DNA of 64,000 nt, from positions 496,001 through 560,000 of the forward strand of contig CM056876.1 in NCBI GenBank assembly GCA_029876055.1, given 5' to 3'. The position numbers and the translations under genes are program-made. The notes under the pieces are model-generated. The model was not told the origin of the DNA. It did no database searches and saw nothing but the letters and a program-made list of their open reading frames with translations. The DNA is from Madurella fahalii (Eukaryota > Ascomycota > Sordariomycetes > Sordariales). Below are positions 1 through 12,313 of the stretch, piece by piece. Numbering within the stretch: position 1 is the stretch's first letter; each line of letters begins with the position of its first letter.

Positions 1-192
1 ATATGACGGTGACGACAAGATACGTCTAATTCTAAGAGCCGACCCGGAATGTAAAAGCGGTCCTCCATCCCGCACCAAAATGACATGTTGTCAAAGAGTC
101 GGTGCAGTTGCTTATCCCTCTTGCTCTGAGAAGAGTAAGGTGAGAGCACCACTCCAGCGAGGGAAACCCTGGACGAGCCACCCAAGTACACC

Positions 193-218
193 AAAAAAAA
201 AAAAAAAAAAAAAAAAAA
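193..218. repeat. Poly-A homopolymer, 26 bp
   Basis: An uninterrupted run of about 26 A lies just beyond the 3' end of the decayed GTPase gene. There is no flanking duplication or coding sequence that would mark it as a retroelement tail, so it is called a simple repeat. Confidence 0.9.
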
Positions 219-322
219 GGGCCAATCTTCAAGACTTAGGAGTCCTTCGCGCAGAGATCCCCATCCATTCGAACGAACCCATTTTCCCAGGTCAGAAATC
301 TGACGGTGAATTCTGGCTATTA

Positions 323-1690
323 ACGCATCGTTTGGTCATGCTTGGTTCTAATATGCCCTATCGTTTCCACCACGACTTTCCAAAGCACCTGGTTCTTGGC
401 AAATTGCTTGCCGCTCAGTTTCCCTCTCTTGTACAGAATCGGGGTGATAAAGAACTGTACGGACGACTCCGATATCCCATCATCCCGCATACCGTCGTTG
501 TTGAATTCTTCATCCAGTATAGTGGTGGGCTCGTACTTGGCTGAGCGGACGTTGCGTGCGGTGATGCCACCGACGGCCTTGGGGGGCTGTATGGACCCGG
601 AGGGCCGTTGCTGCCGCAGGATTTGGGAGAAGGAGATGGCGAGCCAAAGATATCCTCCAAGGACTCGCGAACGCCGGGGTCGGCATTTTTGCAGCCTAGA
701 GCCCCGAGGACCTTGTTGGCGAGCTGTTCGAGGTTGTCCGGCTGTACGCGTTCTTGCTTTGTATGCGCCTTAGACAAGAGATTGATGGTAAGTGCCTTCC
801 AGCTATAGAATACTCGGAGAGAATCGGGATTAGATTTGAGATCTGTATACCAGGTGAGCGCAGGGCAGTTATAAGGTATATAGAAAATGCTGCTGTACTA
901 ACCTTCTAACTTAGCTTTGACCTCCAGTTCAATAGATTTGAATTGGGTTCTAGTTGGTTTATCGAGCTAGTAATCATTTCCTTCCGGTTTAAAACCCTTC
1001 TTATAGAGAAAGTACACTACTAGCCCCCTTATATAACGGATCTTCCTGCGCCGGTCGATTTAGATATTTTCCCTAAAGCTATCTGCTGTTTCGTACTAGG
1101 GACTGATCCGACAATATAGATCGCGCTAAGGGTTATTTGGTACTTGGATTCAATCTCTTTGACGTCGATAAACCTTTCTGACCAGATGATGATCTTTTAG
1201 GAGAATAGAGTATTAAACTGGGCCTCAATCTTATTATCCTCGAGTTGGTTGGGGTCCGCCAAGGCCTAGTCCAAGCGATCAATACGCTCTTCCATCACTC
1301 TCCTAAACCTGATATCGGTAATGCAGTAAATGTAAATAATACCCTTTAGTTCGACTCCGAGCTTGTACTGCGCTACCAGGATGGGTGCGATCTCTATTAG
1401 GATTTCAGTGTCGGACCTTTCGGCATTATCAAAACCTGGCGTATCGATTATCAGGATAGTAGTGCCACCGATCTTCAAAGGGATCGGTAAGTAACCTTAT
1501 GTACCTTACCAACGCCGCTCTGTTAGCCGGATTGGTCTTCGATGTATAGTAGCAACGTAGGACGTATATAAGTAGATCGAATCTCCTTCCTCCGTCATTT
1601 ACTTCCCTGGGCCTGCCAACATGTTGATGAAATAACATTTCCTAGCGCCTGTTTCTCCTATAACAATGACAACACTAAGTCTAGGTCCTT
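323..1690 (-). pseudogene. Decayed fungal P-loop GTPase gene
   Basis: The minus strand carries one largely continuous reading of a fungal AIG1-like GTPase. A Walker A relic reads VIGETGARKC near 1650 (GxxGxGKS expected). A G3 motif, IIDTPGFDN, lies near 1430. A long helical C-terminal region follows. The frame is interrupted by in-frame stops at about 1266-1268 (TAG) and 1197-1199 (TAA), with more TAA/TAG between 920 and 1060, and shifts by one base near 575. Every stop can come from CAA or CAG by C-to-T change, as expected for RIP. The final frame ends with TAA near 323. The mutated P-loop (Arg for Gly, Cys for Ser) should not bind nucleotide. The family call rests on the G1 and G3 motifs. 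The C-terminal part is unrecognised. Confidence 0.6.
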
Positions 1691-1699
1691 TCAGATTAT

Positions 1700-2960
1700 G
1701 AAGCTCTATGCTCCGTTCCTGCTGTTATTAGGTTGGATTCCTCTTGGTCGAGGTCGAATAGTTTGCTTGGGTCCTTGATAGAAATCTACTCGTTGTATCT
1801 CAGATCCATGATATACAATGTAATGTTGGACACGAGGTCAGAGTGAACACGGACGTACAGTACTAACAATGATCAAGTACACGAGTCGTTGACCTTTGCA
1901 ACGGTTACGAATACCTTGCAGATCAACCTCGTAAAGAGACACGTCTCCACCTAAGGAGTAGCTTTCCGGGGCTTACCCATGTTACCGCTAACTACCTCCG
2001 TACCTCCTGTACGATCCGTCCCATAATTAATGCCGAAAAAAACTGGTGCCTGATTCGAAGGCTGCGCCGCTAGTGCACTCCATCTTCCCGTATTACGCCC
2101 GATCCTCTCCTCCGTCCTCGATCGAAAAAGCAGTCGGTCATTTTCCGGCTTCCAGAGGCCTTCTGCGAACCCTTCTGTAACAAGACATTAGAAGCCGTCG
2201 AACCGAGAGTCCAGCCACGGTATGTCTTGGAATGGTCTTTTCAGAACCACCCGTCCGCATCGGTTAAGTCCGAAGACTAAATTACTGGGTATCTCGGCCT
2301 TTGGTTGTAAGGTGGTGTCTGCAGGCAGAAGCGAGGATAGAGAACGAAGTTGTAAGCGATAAGAAACCGCTAGCTTACCGTACTATCACTAGCAGGGACG
2401 CTTAACCTGCGTTCTACATATGACTCGGTAGTTCTTGTACATCAAGTTTACTCTCGCTCATGGCCCAGGCCAGCGCGGTCCTACGGGGCTGTCAGTAAAA
2501 CTGTATTGGAGGGAGATAGTCCCGAGACATCGCTTTGCATATGGCCTGATGAACACCTTAGGGTCTTACGATGCTACCTTGCGTTTCTTGGTATGGCCCT
2601 GACGAGGCTCACCGGAAACACGTAGGGTTGTGATGAATTATCCTGACGTCACTAAGGTTAGTGACGTTCTTCGGGTGTGGTATCTGCACCTTATTTGTCA
2701 TTAGCAGTGACCCGATCTGCGTGAGACCCAGGATGCTTACGGATTGTTGGAGATGGGTATGAGGACAAGGCTAGGGGTTAACATGAATGCGTTAGGAAAT
2801 CTTGGCGGTGAACTGGTTTGGTTTATATTACTTGTATAGCTGCTCTAGGACCCCACAGGCCGACCGGAAGGGCCGCTAATCAGGCGCAGAACACGTTAAC
2901 AATCAACCACTCTACTATCAACTAGCTTCCGCAGCCCAATGCCTCGGGAGCGTTGTTAGC
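1700..2960. other. Gene-poor spacer
   Basis: No reading frame of convincing length, composition or family resemblance is visible on either strand. It lies between the decayed GTPase gene and the 3' end of the epoxide hydrolase gene. No tRNA or ordered repeat was seen. Confidence 0.5.
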
Positions 2961-2963
2961 TCA

Positions 2964-4297
2964 TCACACTTCTCTCACCAAAAACGCTCTCGCGACACTT
3001 TCAGCGCCTCCTCCCTTGCGAAACATTCTCTTCAGATCCCCAGCCAACAGCTCCGGCTTTTCCCATGCCGCGAAATGGCCTCCTTCGGCGTGGAACTTCT
3101 CAAACACGACGTCCCCCAGCGTCCTCCCATATGTCTTTGGGTATACCAGCAGATCCCTCGGGAAATACGACAGACCCAGCTTCACTTTGCCGTTGTACTC
3201 TAGCATGCGCTTGTCCTTCCTGTCGTGCGGGTGCGTGTTCTGCGCTTCGTAGTAGATCCGCGCGCTGGCTGCGGGACCAGCGACCGAGAACTGGTAGATG
3301 CAGACCCAGGTGAGGATCTCGTCGTCGGTCCACGGGTAAGCGTCGGTCCAGTCGTGGAGCTTCTCGTAGATCCACGCGAGCAACGCGACGGGCGAGTCGG
3401 CGAGGGCGGCACCGATGGTGGCGGGACGGGTCGTCTGGAGCACGTTGTAGCCGTACCCCTGGGCGAGGAACCACGCGGTGCGCGCGAGGCCGGCCTTCTC
3501 GGCTGCAGAAAGGGGGAGGAGAGATCGGAGGTATAGCAGAGGGTGTGAGAGGAGGGTAGGCGGTTCGGCGTAGATGTAGTTGAGGTGAGAGGCGATACAG
3601 TGGGTCGGATAGAGTGCGCCAATAAGTCGCGTGATAGCGAAGCCCCAGTCGCCGCCTTGGGTTACTGTCAAAAGTGTCAGCCAGAGCGGAACAAACGTGG
3701 GAGAAAAGGGACGGATACCATATTTGTTGTAGCCGAGCTTGAGCATCAGCTTGTGCAAGCACTCGGCGTACTGCGCGATGGCGAAGCCGGGCTTAGAGGG
3801 GCCCTCAGAGAACCCAAAGTTGGGAAGTGACGGCGCGACGACGTGAAATGATGGCCCGTCTTCCCGACTGGTCAGCAAAGGGAGGATCTTCGTGACCTCA
3901 AGAAAGCTTCCCGGCCCTGGGATTTGTCAGCCATGCTCTCGTGTTTTGAGTCGAAGGTATAACTTGACCTACATCCATGGCAAAACAAAAGAGGGATGCT
4001 CCCTGGCCGGCCACTCGTCTGGTGAATAAAGTGGATATTTAGTTCTCCAAAGCCCTCAATGCTGATGGGGGTTCTGTACTGAGGCAGCTCGTTGAGCTTA
4101 GCCTCTGCCGCTCGCCAGTCAAATCCATCTCTCCAGTAAGACACTAGTCTCTTGAGATCAGTAACTGGGGCTCCGTATTCCCAGGTGTCTGACATGGGCA
4201 ATTCGTCGGGGAATGCCGCCTGGGACAACTTTGCGTTGAGCAACTCCAGCGCCGTGGCTGGGACGGAGATTCGGAACGGCTGGATTGAGGAAGCCAT
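2964..4297 (-). CDS. Epoxide hydrolase (alpha/beta hydrolase, EHN type)
   Basis: Three exons (4297-3973, 3916-3719, 3664-2964) encode 407 aa. Both introns (3917-3972, 3665-3718) have GT-AG ends and keep the frame. The start is the ATG at 4297, just before the conserved N-terminal EHN-type segment. The splice rebuilds the oxyanion motif HGWPGSF (about residues 107-113) and the nucleophile motif GGDWG with Asp180. The family catalytic His is about His371 in HAEGGHFAAWE. Members of this family hydrolyse epoxides to vicinal diols through an alkyl-enzyme intermediate and act in detoxification or secondary metabolism. No signal peptide is evident, so a cytosolic or microsomal enzyme is likely. The substrate cannot be read from the sequence, and no biosynthetic partner gene is adjacent. 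Confidence 0.93.
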
Positions 4298-6016
4298 GGT
4301 TGAAATAGAAGTTGGGTGTTTGAGCGTTATGGGTTGAGTTATGCGCAACGCCTAGATGCAAAGAGCTATAATCAGAATTTCTAGATTGCCTAAAGCTGTG
4401 GTCTATCAGAACATACGGATCGTGTAGCTTAGCCCAAGAACTGCTGTTCTCTGGATGAATACCTATATATGCCCATGATTATTACTAATCTAGTAGGTGG
4501 TATTGTAGGAAAGGTCGGCAGCAAGGCCCTGTCAGGAGATGACAAATCAATCACTTGTACATAGTAGGGCGTGTGTATGCCCCAACGACGTTAAACCTGG
4601 GTATCGAGCAGAAGAATTCCTGGAAAATGACGTAATTAAGCAGCGTTGATCTTCCGAGCTCCCCCTGCGCTGTAAAGTACATGTACAAACCCGAAACGTT
4701 CTTCAGTGCCACCATAATCTTGAATGCAAGAGTTGTTTACTACATCAACAAATGTTAAGCAGGAGGTAATTAACTTACAACAGGTGCTGTCTTAACTCTA
4801 TACTTCATTTGTGATCACTTACTGTAACCTGAGAAGGGGGTACACTCCTTGTAAGTTGTAACATTGCGGTGTCATCGGAGGATCAGACTGTCGCGATATA
4901 GAACGGTGCTATATCGGTGCTTGGATCTCCGTCTCGTTCTGCCACACCTCGCAGTTAGCCGTATCGACCTGTACTAAGCTGAGACGGGCAATCTAGGTTG
5001 GCTAGCCGAAACGCCTGAAGGTCCGATGCCACGAGGGCAATTGCCGACGACGTCAAGATACCCGCAGGAAATCAACCAGAGACCAACTTCCTATAGGTTG
5101 TATACGGCTGGCTGTCATGCAAACGGAACGGTAGATGGATTGCGATCCTCAATAGCGCCGTTGGGGGCAGCATATTCTGCAGATCCACTAGCAGCAGCGC
5201 GTATAACGGGCGGCTATTTAGAACATACTTACTACAAAGTTGCAACAGGCTCATTACCACCAAAGCTAGAGCACCTGGGTATCAGGATGACCGGGCGCCA
5301 CCAGAAAGTGATCGAAGTTGGGCGGGTAACGCAGATGCACGCCCTCACACTGCTAGAAAGAAGCTGGGACCGCACCTAGAATACCTCAGTGCAGCGCCAA
5401 TCTGGCACATGACCTTCTTTGGTTGTCGTTAGATGAGGGCGCTGCTGAACGTACCGAGGATATGCCTAGCCGAGTTCAAAGATGATACATGCAGAAGGAG
5501 TTGGCTTTCAGAGCAGAACGCTAGTGACCTGTGACGGGACAGAGTCGTGTTAAAAACGCGATGCTTACAAAGTATAATAAAGTTATTATTCTTCTTTTCC
5601 GGCTGTATATTTCAGGTAAATGGGAGGAAGTTTAATGAAAGCACATAGACAGGTAAGACAGCATTAAGCATCCAAGTGCCGAGAAATGACATTGTCTAAA
5701 GTCAAACGAGAACCTCGACGATGCACCCCGGTATGGACCAATAACATTACATTATGCCGTAGTATTTCCCCAGCAAGCTTTAACCATTTGAGCTGATAGC
5801 TTGACTTTCCTGCTTGTAGCCTTAAGTAAGGTAGGGAGAAAATACGAGCTAATAGACCTCAGTGCTCACGCCCCTAGGCCGGGACTTCACTTCCCAAACC
5901 AGAAATTTCGCCTCTTGAGACGCGAGCGCGTTTCGCTCTGGTGACAAAAGCCGCGGGTATGTTTATTAGGCTCTGGATTATGGTAGGTTAGCGGATTTGG
6001 CTTGGGAAATGAACAG
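4298..6016. other. Intergenic spacer, AT-rich in part
   Basis: This is the upstream region of the epoxide hydrolase gene plus the 3' side of the NOV_C membrane gene. A 117-codon open frame at 5026-5379 (+) has no start context, homology signature or codon bias that I can support. I see no gene here. Confidence 0.5.
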
Positions 6017-7627
6017 TTATGGGATGACTACCCACATGATTTTTGCTGTGTAGGATCCGTTTTCGAGACGTGTAAATTCAAGCCGCTTATTCTCATAAGG
6101 ATCTAGAAACCATTCAACCCTAGTAAACAGTCCTATGCGGCTGTAGGAGACGCGAGCGAGAATATATGCGTTTTGGGGGTCTCCTTTATATCGTAGCATC
6201 TTTTGGATTGTCAGTATCTTGGTGGAAAGCACCGGATCGAATATGAACTCACCTTGTCTACTTGGTATTGGCTAACATAGAATTTCGTGCTGCTTGCGCC
6301 ACGAGTTGTCTTCACCTCGATATGATACGTCGTCGCCTCTGACCAGTTCACCTTCGGGCGCACGCCTTCGCTCTGGAGAACTTTGGACATTCTTCCATCC
6401 ACTTCCGTATAGGTAAAGTCGGCATGATCCCACTCTTCACCTTCAAACTCCTGGAATCCGGCCCTGGACCGTAGATTGCTAGTCCAGTTCTCGTAGGACC
6501 ACCCATGAAGTTTACGTTTTTGGAACCATCGATATATCTGTGACCAGGGATCAGTTATCGAAACACCAAAGCAAAACCGGGTGAATCCTACATAACGCTC
6601 CCCCTTAAAACCAATCTTTTTGTTCCTTTCCTCCCTGGCCTCTGGGCTCAGCCGCCTGGCTGAGCCCGCAACACACCAGCCTGCCGCGGCGGACAAGATC
6701 CTCAGTCCCGCTCCAACGAACAAGATCATGATGGCTGGGCCGCCGTGCTCACTCGTGTTGACCACACCATGTACGCCATCATCCATGGATACTATTGCGA
6801 GCGTGCCAGCTCCGATAGCTATCAGGCTGCTGACAAACGGTAGAGGGTAAAACCAAGACTTTACCGGGACGAGGAGAATACCAAAGTCAAAGATGATGGC
6901 GAGGATGACTAAGGCGACGCTGGCTTTGTTTTGCGAGGCAATTCTGGCTTCCTTGTCGCGGAGCACTGAGGAGTGGAGATTGCTCAGCGTAGCATTCCAA
7001 GAAGAGACGATGCTGCTGACTAGCTGCGTCTGGTTGTTACCGTGGCGGTCCCGCAGGGTCTGCTCGACAATGGCCATGATATTTTGTGTTGGCGGGAGCG
7101 CGCGTCGACAGTGAACCTCATTCTTCGCCTCGTAGACGCCGCATAATCCTGAACGTCGTTCCTTGCATTAGATGGGACTCGATTATGCTGGTGTCCCGCA
7201 ACAGCGATCCGAGCACGCGAGAAAGGGAATCAACCGGACCTGATGTTCCCCAGTACCAGTAGGTAGGCAGATCGGGGTGGAGAAGCTCGGATGCGTTACG
7301 AGTGCCATTGAACGCTCGCTCCTGGAGGCTCTCTGCTAACAGAGCTACATTGACTCGGTAGAGGCAGATGTCTTTGATGGCCGGCGATATGCATCCGAGC
7401 AGAAACATAAAATTCGCAATCAAGCTCACTGGGCATCATTCTGTTAGCCTTCTCTGCCTTAGTAGGTACCCATGCAGCTCGATTCTCCAATGATTGATAG
7501 ATGTGGGTTGAACAACGGAAAAGAGACCCGAGGGGGAAAATCGAGGACAGCGGCGATGTGTCGCTTCGAACCACATACAGACAGTGAAGGTCCTGAACCA
7601 CAATCGTGCAAGTGATTGACGACGCAT
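6017..7627 (-). CDS. Membrane protein with NOV_C/DUF3883 PD-(D/E)XK-like domain
   Basis: Four exons (7627-7579, 7428-7240, 7148-6253, 6199-6017) give a 438-aa protein. The first intron has a GTATGT donor, CTAAC branch and CCCAG acceptor. The others keep phase and end in AG after CTAAT or CTGAC branches. The N-terminal half has four hydrophobic segments near residues 13-32, 157-172, 184-199 and 217-233, the first starting right after a short basic N-terminus. The C-terminal part (about 255-400) matches the protein NO VEIN C-terminal domain. It has a conserved GE (about 262), acidic residues in WDHADFTY (Asp320/Asp323) and the E-x-K core HIEVKTTRG (Glu357/Lys359), the layout of a PD-(D/E)XK nuclease fold. 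The substrate is unknown. The membrane-plus-nuclease-like architecture is the notable point. Activity is inferred only from motif retention. Confidence 0.82.
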
Positions 7628-8614
7628 TTAGAACCAAGGAGCTGGATCAAGAAGATCCAAAGAATGGCACTGAGGTCTTGGAATCGACAGAAGAACAAAG
7701 GACATATCTCATCGCGACAAATCTGAATCAAAGTAGGCGCCTCCCAGCTGATATACCCACGAGATCCGTCAAGCATCCCTCAACATGGATTCCTGCAGGC
7801 GACCTTTCAATTTAGAAGACCGCGGTTTTCTGGCTTGGCACGCATGTCCATTGTCCACGGCGGCGGTCTGCATGCTGGAGCAAGGTACCCAAGTCCAAGC
7901 GTTTTTGACAAGGACGAATAGAAAAAGAAGTGTAGAACTTGGCATTGCCGTTCCTGGCCTTCCTACCAGCCGCCGGCGTTTCACTCTGGCGCGGTGGCTT
8001 GGAATATTTGCAGGCTGTTGATACCTTGTAAGCACCGCCCAGTCTGTTTCGCTCCGCTGATTCTTCCATTTCTCGTGCCGGGCGTATTATTGGCTACGGT
8101 TAACAGGGCTCAGTTTTTATTCCAGCACTTCAGGAGGGCAGCCCTAGCCGTCGCTTGCAGATAGGATACCCAATCCGGTATTTTTTCTACACTTGTCGCT
8201 TGCCTACCTTGAGTGCCACCTTGTGTATAAGACAATAATCGTACTTAAAATATTACAGTCTTGGATCTAATTAGTAAAGTAGTTAGTATAACCTCTTTCA
8301 AAATATTTACATCGCACAAAGTTAGGTGAGGTAGTTAGCGAACAGGTATGTATTATTGTCCTTAGCGTAGACCTAAGTATCTGCAAAGCTTTCGTGGATA
8401 TTTAGTTTATACATTCCGGCTGAGGGCACACCGCTTCCTGTTTCCCGCATGTCTTCTACCCGCAAGGTGACTATTCTACCTAGGTACTTGAGCGTATCGG
8501 ACTAGAATACATTACGATACACATCTATCCATCAACACACCTACATCAAACACAGATCCTCGGCGACCAAGCCGTTCCCACGAACGTGCACCCACTTCCA
8601 CCTGCTTGGCGCTC
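7628..8614. other. Intergenic spacer
   Basis: This is the promoter side of the NOV_C membrane gene and the 3' side of the zinc-finger gene. Overlapping short frames occur on both strands between 7769 and 8069, but none has splice partners or family motifs. I see no gene. Confidence 0.5.
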
Positions 8615-11600
8615 CTACGCCTCGGCCAGCGATGTGACATGCAAAACCACATCGAAATAGCACCGATTCGCCGCCGAGCATGACACGCCCGGCGGGATCT
8701 TGAAGATGCCGTGCGAGCCAATGGAAAATTCGGGCTCGCCGCTCACCTGCACCTTGAGCTTCCCGCTCACGAGGGAGCAGATGCGTGTCTTGGCCGGGTC
8801 GGCTTGGAACTGGTGCACGCTTCCCGAGGGGAGGGTGATGGTGAGGACGGTTATCGTGCTGGACACCTGCACGGATTGATTCGCGGCGAGGTAGGACGAT
8901 GAGAAGGCGAGTGCTAAAGGAACGACGGCAGGTTAGCAAACGATATGATGAGCGGTGGTCGTATCAACGCGGGGATACGTACGCTCAGAAGGGCCATTGC
9001 CGTTCCCAATCGCCGTGACTCGCCCGCTGTCGGCTTCCCAGTCTTCCATGTGCAAGTCCGTCTCCGCCGGGATGTTGGCGCCGATCCCGACGGGCAGCCG
9101 ACGGGTCCTGGACAACTGGCCGTTGGCTCGGGAACGGCTTCCGAACTGGTCGGGAGTGCGGGTTTTCAAGGTGACGATCTTCCGAGACCTTGGCTCCGCC
9201 GGAGCGCCCGCAAGCGACTCTCCATCGCCTTCGTCCCCGTCCTCTTGCGTATTCGCCAAGGACAACCGCGCGGAGCGTCTCCGCCCAACGGAGTCCTCCC
9301 CCTCGCCATTAACCGTGTCAGACAGCCAAGGGACACTCTCCAGAGCCGATCTCGCCGGAGGCGGCGCTGATCCAAGCGCAGACAGGTTTCTGAGACTGCA
9401 GGCCGACGAGTTCTTGCGGTACAGGCAGTTGGCGCAGGCCCGGCATGACGTGCCCAAGAACCCCGCTGTTAGGTGGCCAACCATGACGGAAGACCTGACG
9501 CAGCTGGTGAAGGGACCTTTGTGACGTCGGCATTCGGAGCAGGCCTTGGGACTCACCTCGCCTGTCACTTGTATGAGCAGGGCGGCGATTTGCTTGGGAA
9601 CGAGATTACTCGTCAGGGTACTGGTCGTGACTAGATCTCGTACCCGGGGTAGATTGAGAAGCGGTTTAAGTCCTGGGGTGTCCGGGTTGGGTAGTTGACC
9701 GTCGACCTGTGAGCAGATGTATTTCCAGGGTTCGTTCAGAACACCGACAACGGTAGAAGGTGTGCTGCTGGTGGCGCTTGGTTGATTCATCGAGCGCTTC
9801 TTGAGTTGCGTCGAGCGTTCCCAGGCGTCCCCGGGCAAGCAAACGTCGACCATTGGTGGCTCGCTAGGGTCTAGAGGGTTCCTAGATACCACCCGTGCGG
9901 CACTGCCACGGTGCGAACCCACCACCGAGAATGTCCCGTCGCCATTGTCGTTCAGACTGTCGGTTCGATGGCAGTTCTGAGGCAAGTGTGTCAGCTTCCA
10001 AAATCGGATGTTATCGTTGGCTCTGTGGAACAGCTCACAGTAAAGTGCCATCCTAGGCTGTATCGAAGTTTACAGGCCGCCCTGCATGACCTGATAGGGC
10101 AGATCCACGGACGGTCGGGGAAAGTGGTGTCGAGTTGGTAACCCTCCGGTACTAGGGCTCCCGCCATGTTGACCATCTTACCGTTGCTATCTACAAGTGA
10201 ACTTGTTAGTGCTGCTGACGGCGGGAAAAGGTGTACAGAAGTAGTAAGGGATGTCTTAATTACCCCACCACTCCCCATATCGACGGTCGGCGGTTGCCAT
10301 TTCCATACCAACATCAGATGCGACCGCGCCAATGCCCGGTACGGCGGAAGCCGGCGCCTGGGCGTGGGAAACATCGTCTGCAACAGAGGAGACGGCGTCC
10401 TTGGACGAAGGGGGTGCGCCGTCTTTGGTGGCCTTGACCCAAACGATATAACTAGTGAGTCCAGATGGGTAAATCGGACGTAACGGCTCGGCGATCTCCT
10501 CGAAATCTCTCGGACCCCGCGAGACAACGACAGCCGGGCCGTTGTCATTGTTTGTCCCAAGGATGGAAAATGTACCATCTAGGTTGTCGTTCAAACGGCA
10601 GCTACGGTGACGGCCCTGCGCAATACATCAGGCTACGTTTGACAATGCACGTGTCCAAGTTTCAAGGGGTCCTCACCTTGAAGTGATTCCCCAGATCGAG
10701 CATTGATTTGAACAGGCGGCGGCATGACCGGACGGGGCAAATCCATGGCCGGCCCGGCAGAGTTGTATCGTGTTTGTAGCCGTCCGGTATTAGAGCACCG
10801 TATGCGGTGGCTAGCTTGCCCGGCTCGTCTACGGTAAGGTTTAGCACCGGGCCTCGAACTCGGCAAGGCCTTGCTACTCACCACTGGGGTACATGTTGTA
10901 TGGACGATCTGCATTGGCCATGTCCAAGACACGCTCGCCACCTGCCGGACCGCCAGCAGAGTCGCTAGAGATAGACACAATGTCGGATGTTGTGGAGTCG
11001 CCGCCGTCAGAAGCTGCTTCGTCTCCAGCCATCATTTGGCGTGGACCACCTCGTTGAGGGACTGTTGGTTTCGGTGGCGGCGCCGGGCGATGCAGGCTTG
11101 GTTCGACCATGGGTGACTCTGTGAGACTCATCCGCGTCTTGGATACGACCAGGGGAGGCTTGGCAAAGCCGCCAGAGCCCCTCCCGTCGCCTGCTGTGCG
11201 ATCAGAATACATGCCCAGGTCGGAAAAGGTGCCGTCGAGGTTATCGTTGAGGCGAGCCGCCCGATGTATGTTCTGGCAAAGGTTAGCGGCCGTGTGCTAC
11301 GGGAAGCGGGAAGCAACCCATGGCTCACAATAAAATGCTTCCCGAGGCCGGGGAGAGTGGCAAGCATTTTCCGGCAGGACCTAACCGGGCACAGCCAGGG
11401 GAAGGTGGGATTGTCTGACTTGCGGTATCCGGAAGGAAGCAAGGCGCCAGCAGTCGATACGACTTGCCCGGACTCATCTGCAACGCCGCATCAGGTGGGA
11501 CCGAAGCAGAGAAACGGAATGCAAGGAAGATGCGATACCTGTCCACGACCTATATGGCCGGTAATCGAGAGCCGACCTGAACACCTCTTGAACATCGGCG

Positions 11601-12313
11601 GGGATGGATCGTTTAGGTGGCTTGACAGAGGACGGCGTTGAGGATGTTGGCAGATGGCTTTGGGTAGTTTGGGTATCCATCTCGACGCCCGATTGCACTC
11701 TACCCGAGGGATCCGCATGCTCGAGCGGGCCCAACGGTCCGAGTTGGAAGGCGGGCGTTGAATCCTGGTGGGCCGTAAATTTCAGCGATCGAGATCTCGA
11801 ACGAGCAGCTGGTCCTGGGAGATAACTAACCATGGCTGTCGCATGTGCACCAATTGGAACAAGAGGGACGTTTGCATCCGTCGCAGCCGACGTTGTGATT
11901 TCCTGCGATGGTTTCGTCCCATCCGGCGCAGACCTTGAAAGTTGAGGCGTGACGGACGCGACGGACGCGACGCACGGAACGGACGCGACGAAAGGACCGG
12001 CTGGGCCATTGCTCGCTTCCGACCCGGTGGGTGAATGCGAACCAGTAACTGGGTGGCCCGAGAACGGGAACGGCCCGCTATGTCCCGTCCTCCTCATCTT
12101 GAAAACCGGCCGAGATCGGGCCTCTCCTTGGGCGGTTGTCATTGGGCTGGGAGCATCATTCTCGTGCGCCTGAGCCGCACGCTCAGTACCCACATTCTTG
12201 TCTTCGGCACCAGCGCCCATCTGATTCTGCGGCGGGGTCGGGCTGGGACGTTCAGGCCCTGTACCCAGAAATGGCATCTCATATCCTGAGAACATGTTAA
12301 ACCGGCTCGCCAT
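8615..12313 (-). CDS. Triple C2H2 / DUF3716 / cupin-like protein
   Basis: Eight exons (12313-11539, 11477-11329, 11272-10882, 10828-10677, 10615-10264, 10190-10039, 9976-8983, 8913-8615) encode 1087 aa. All seven introns are GT-AG and all phases close. After a Pro/Ser/Thr-rich N-terminus (1-258) come three homologous modules starting near residues 259, 439 and 607. Each has a C-x4-C-x12-H-x4-H finger (Cys288/293-His306/311; Cys469/474-His487/492; Cys637/642-His655/660) followed by a LNDNxDGTFS motif. A DUF3716-type Cys cluster (Cys803 to Cys850, C-x2-C pairs) follows. The C-terminal ~100 residues are cupin-like, as in fungal relatives of this kind. Residues 858-985 are rich in Arg/Ser and acidic stretches. 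A nuclear DNA- or chromatin-associated role is a family-based inference. The ATG at 12313 is the first in frame; a short upstream exon cannot be excluded. Confidence 0.85.

Noticed and set aside
193..218. Poly-A as tail of a retroposed gene
   Set aside because: No target-site duplication, and the neighbouring gene relic is oriented away from the A tract in the wrong sense (T run on its coding strand).
80..544. 154-codon plus frame running through the poly-A tract (Lys run)
   Set aside because: The Lys run is the homopolymer, and the minus strand carries the GTPase relic reading.
3065..3830. Several frames on the plus strand over the epoxide hydrolase
   Set aside because: Antisense to well-supported coding exons with catalytic motifs.
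5026..5379. 117-codon plus frame
   Set aside because: No splice partners, no family features and atypical composition in an AT-rich spacer.
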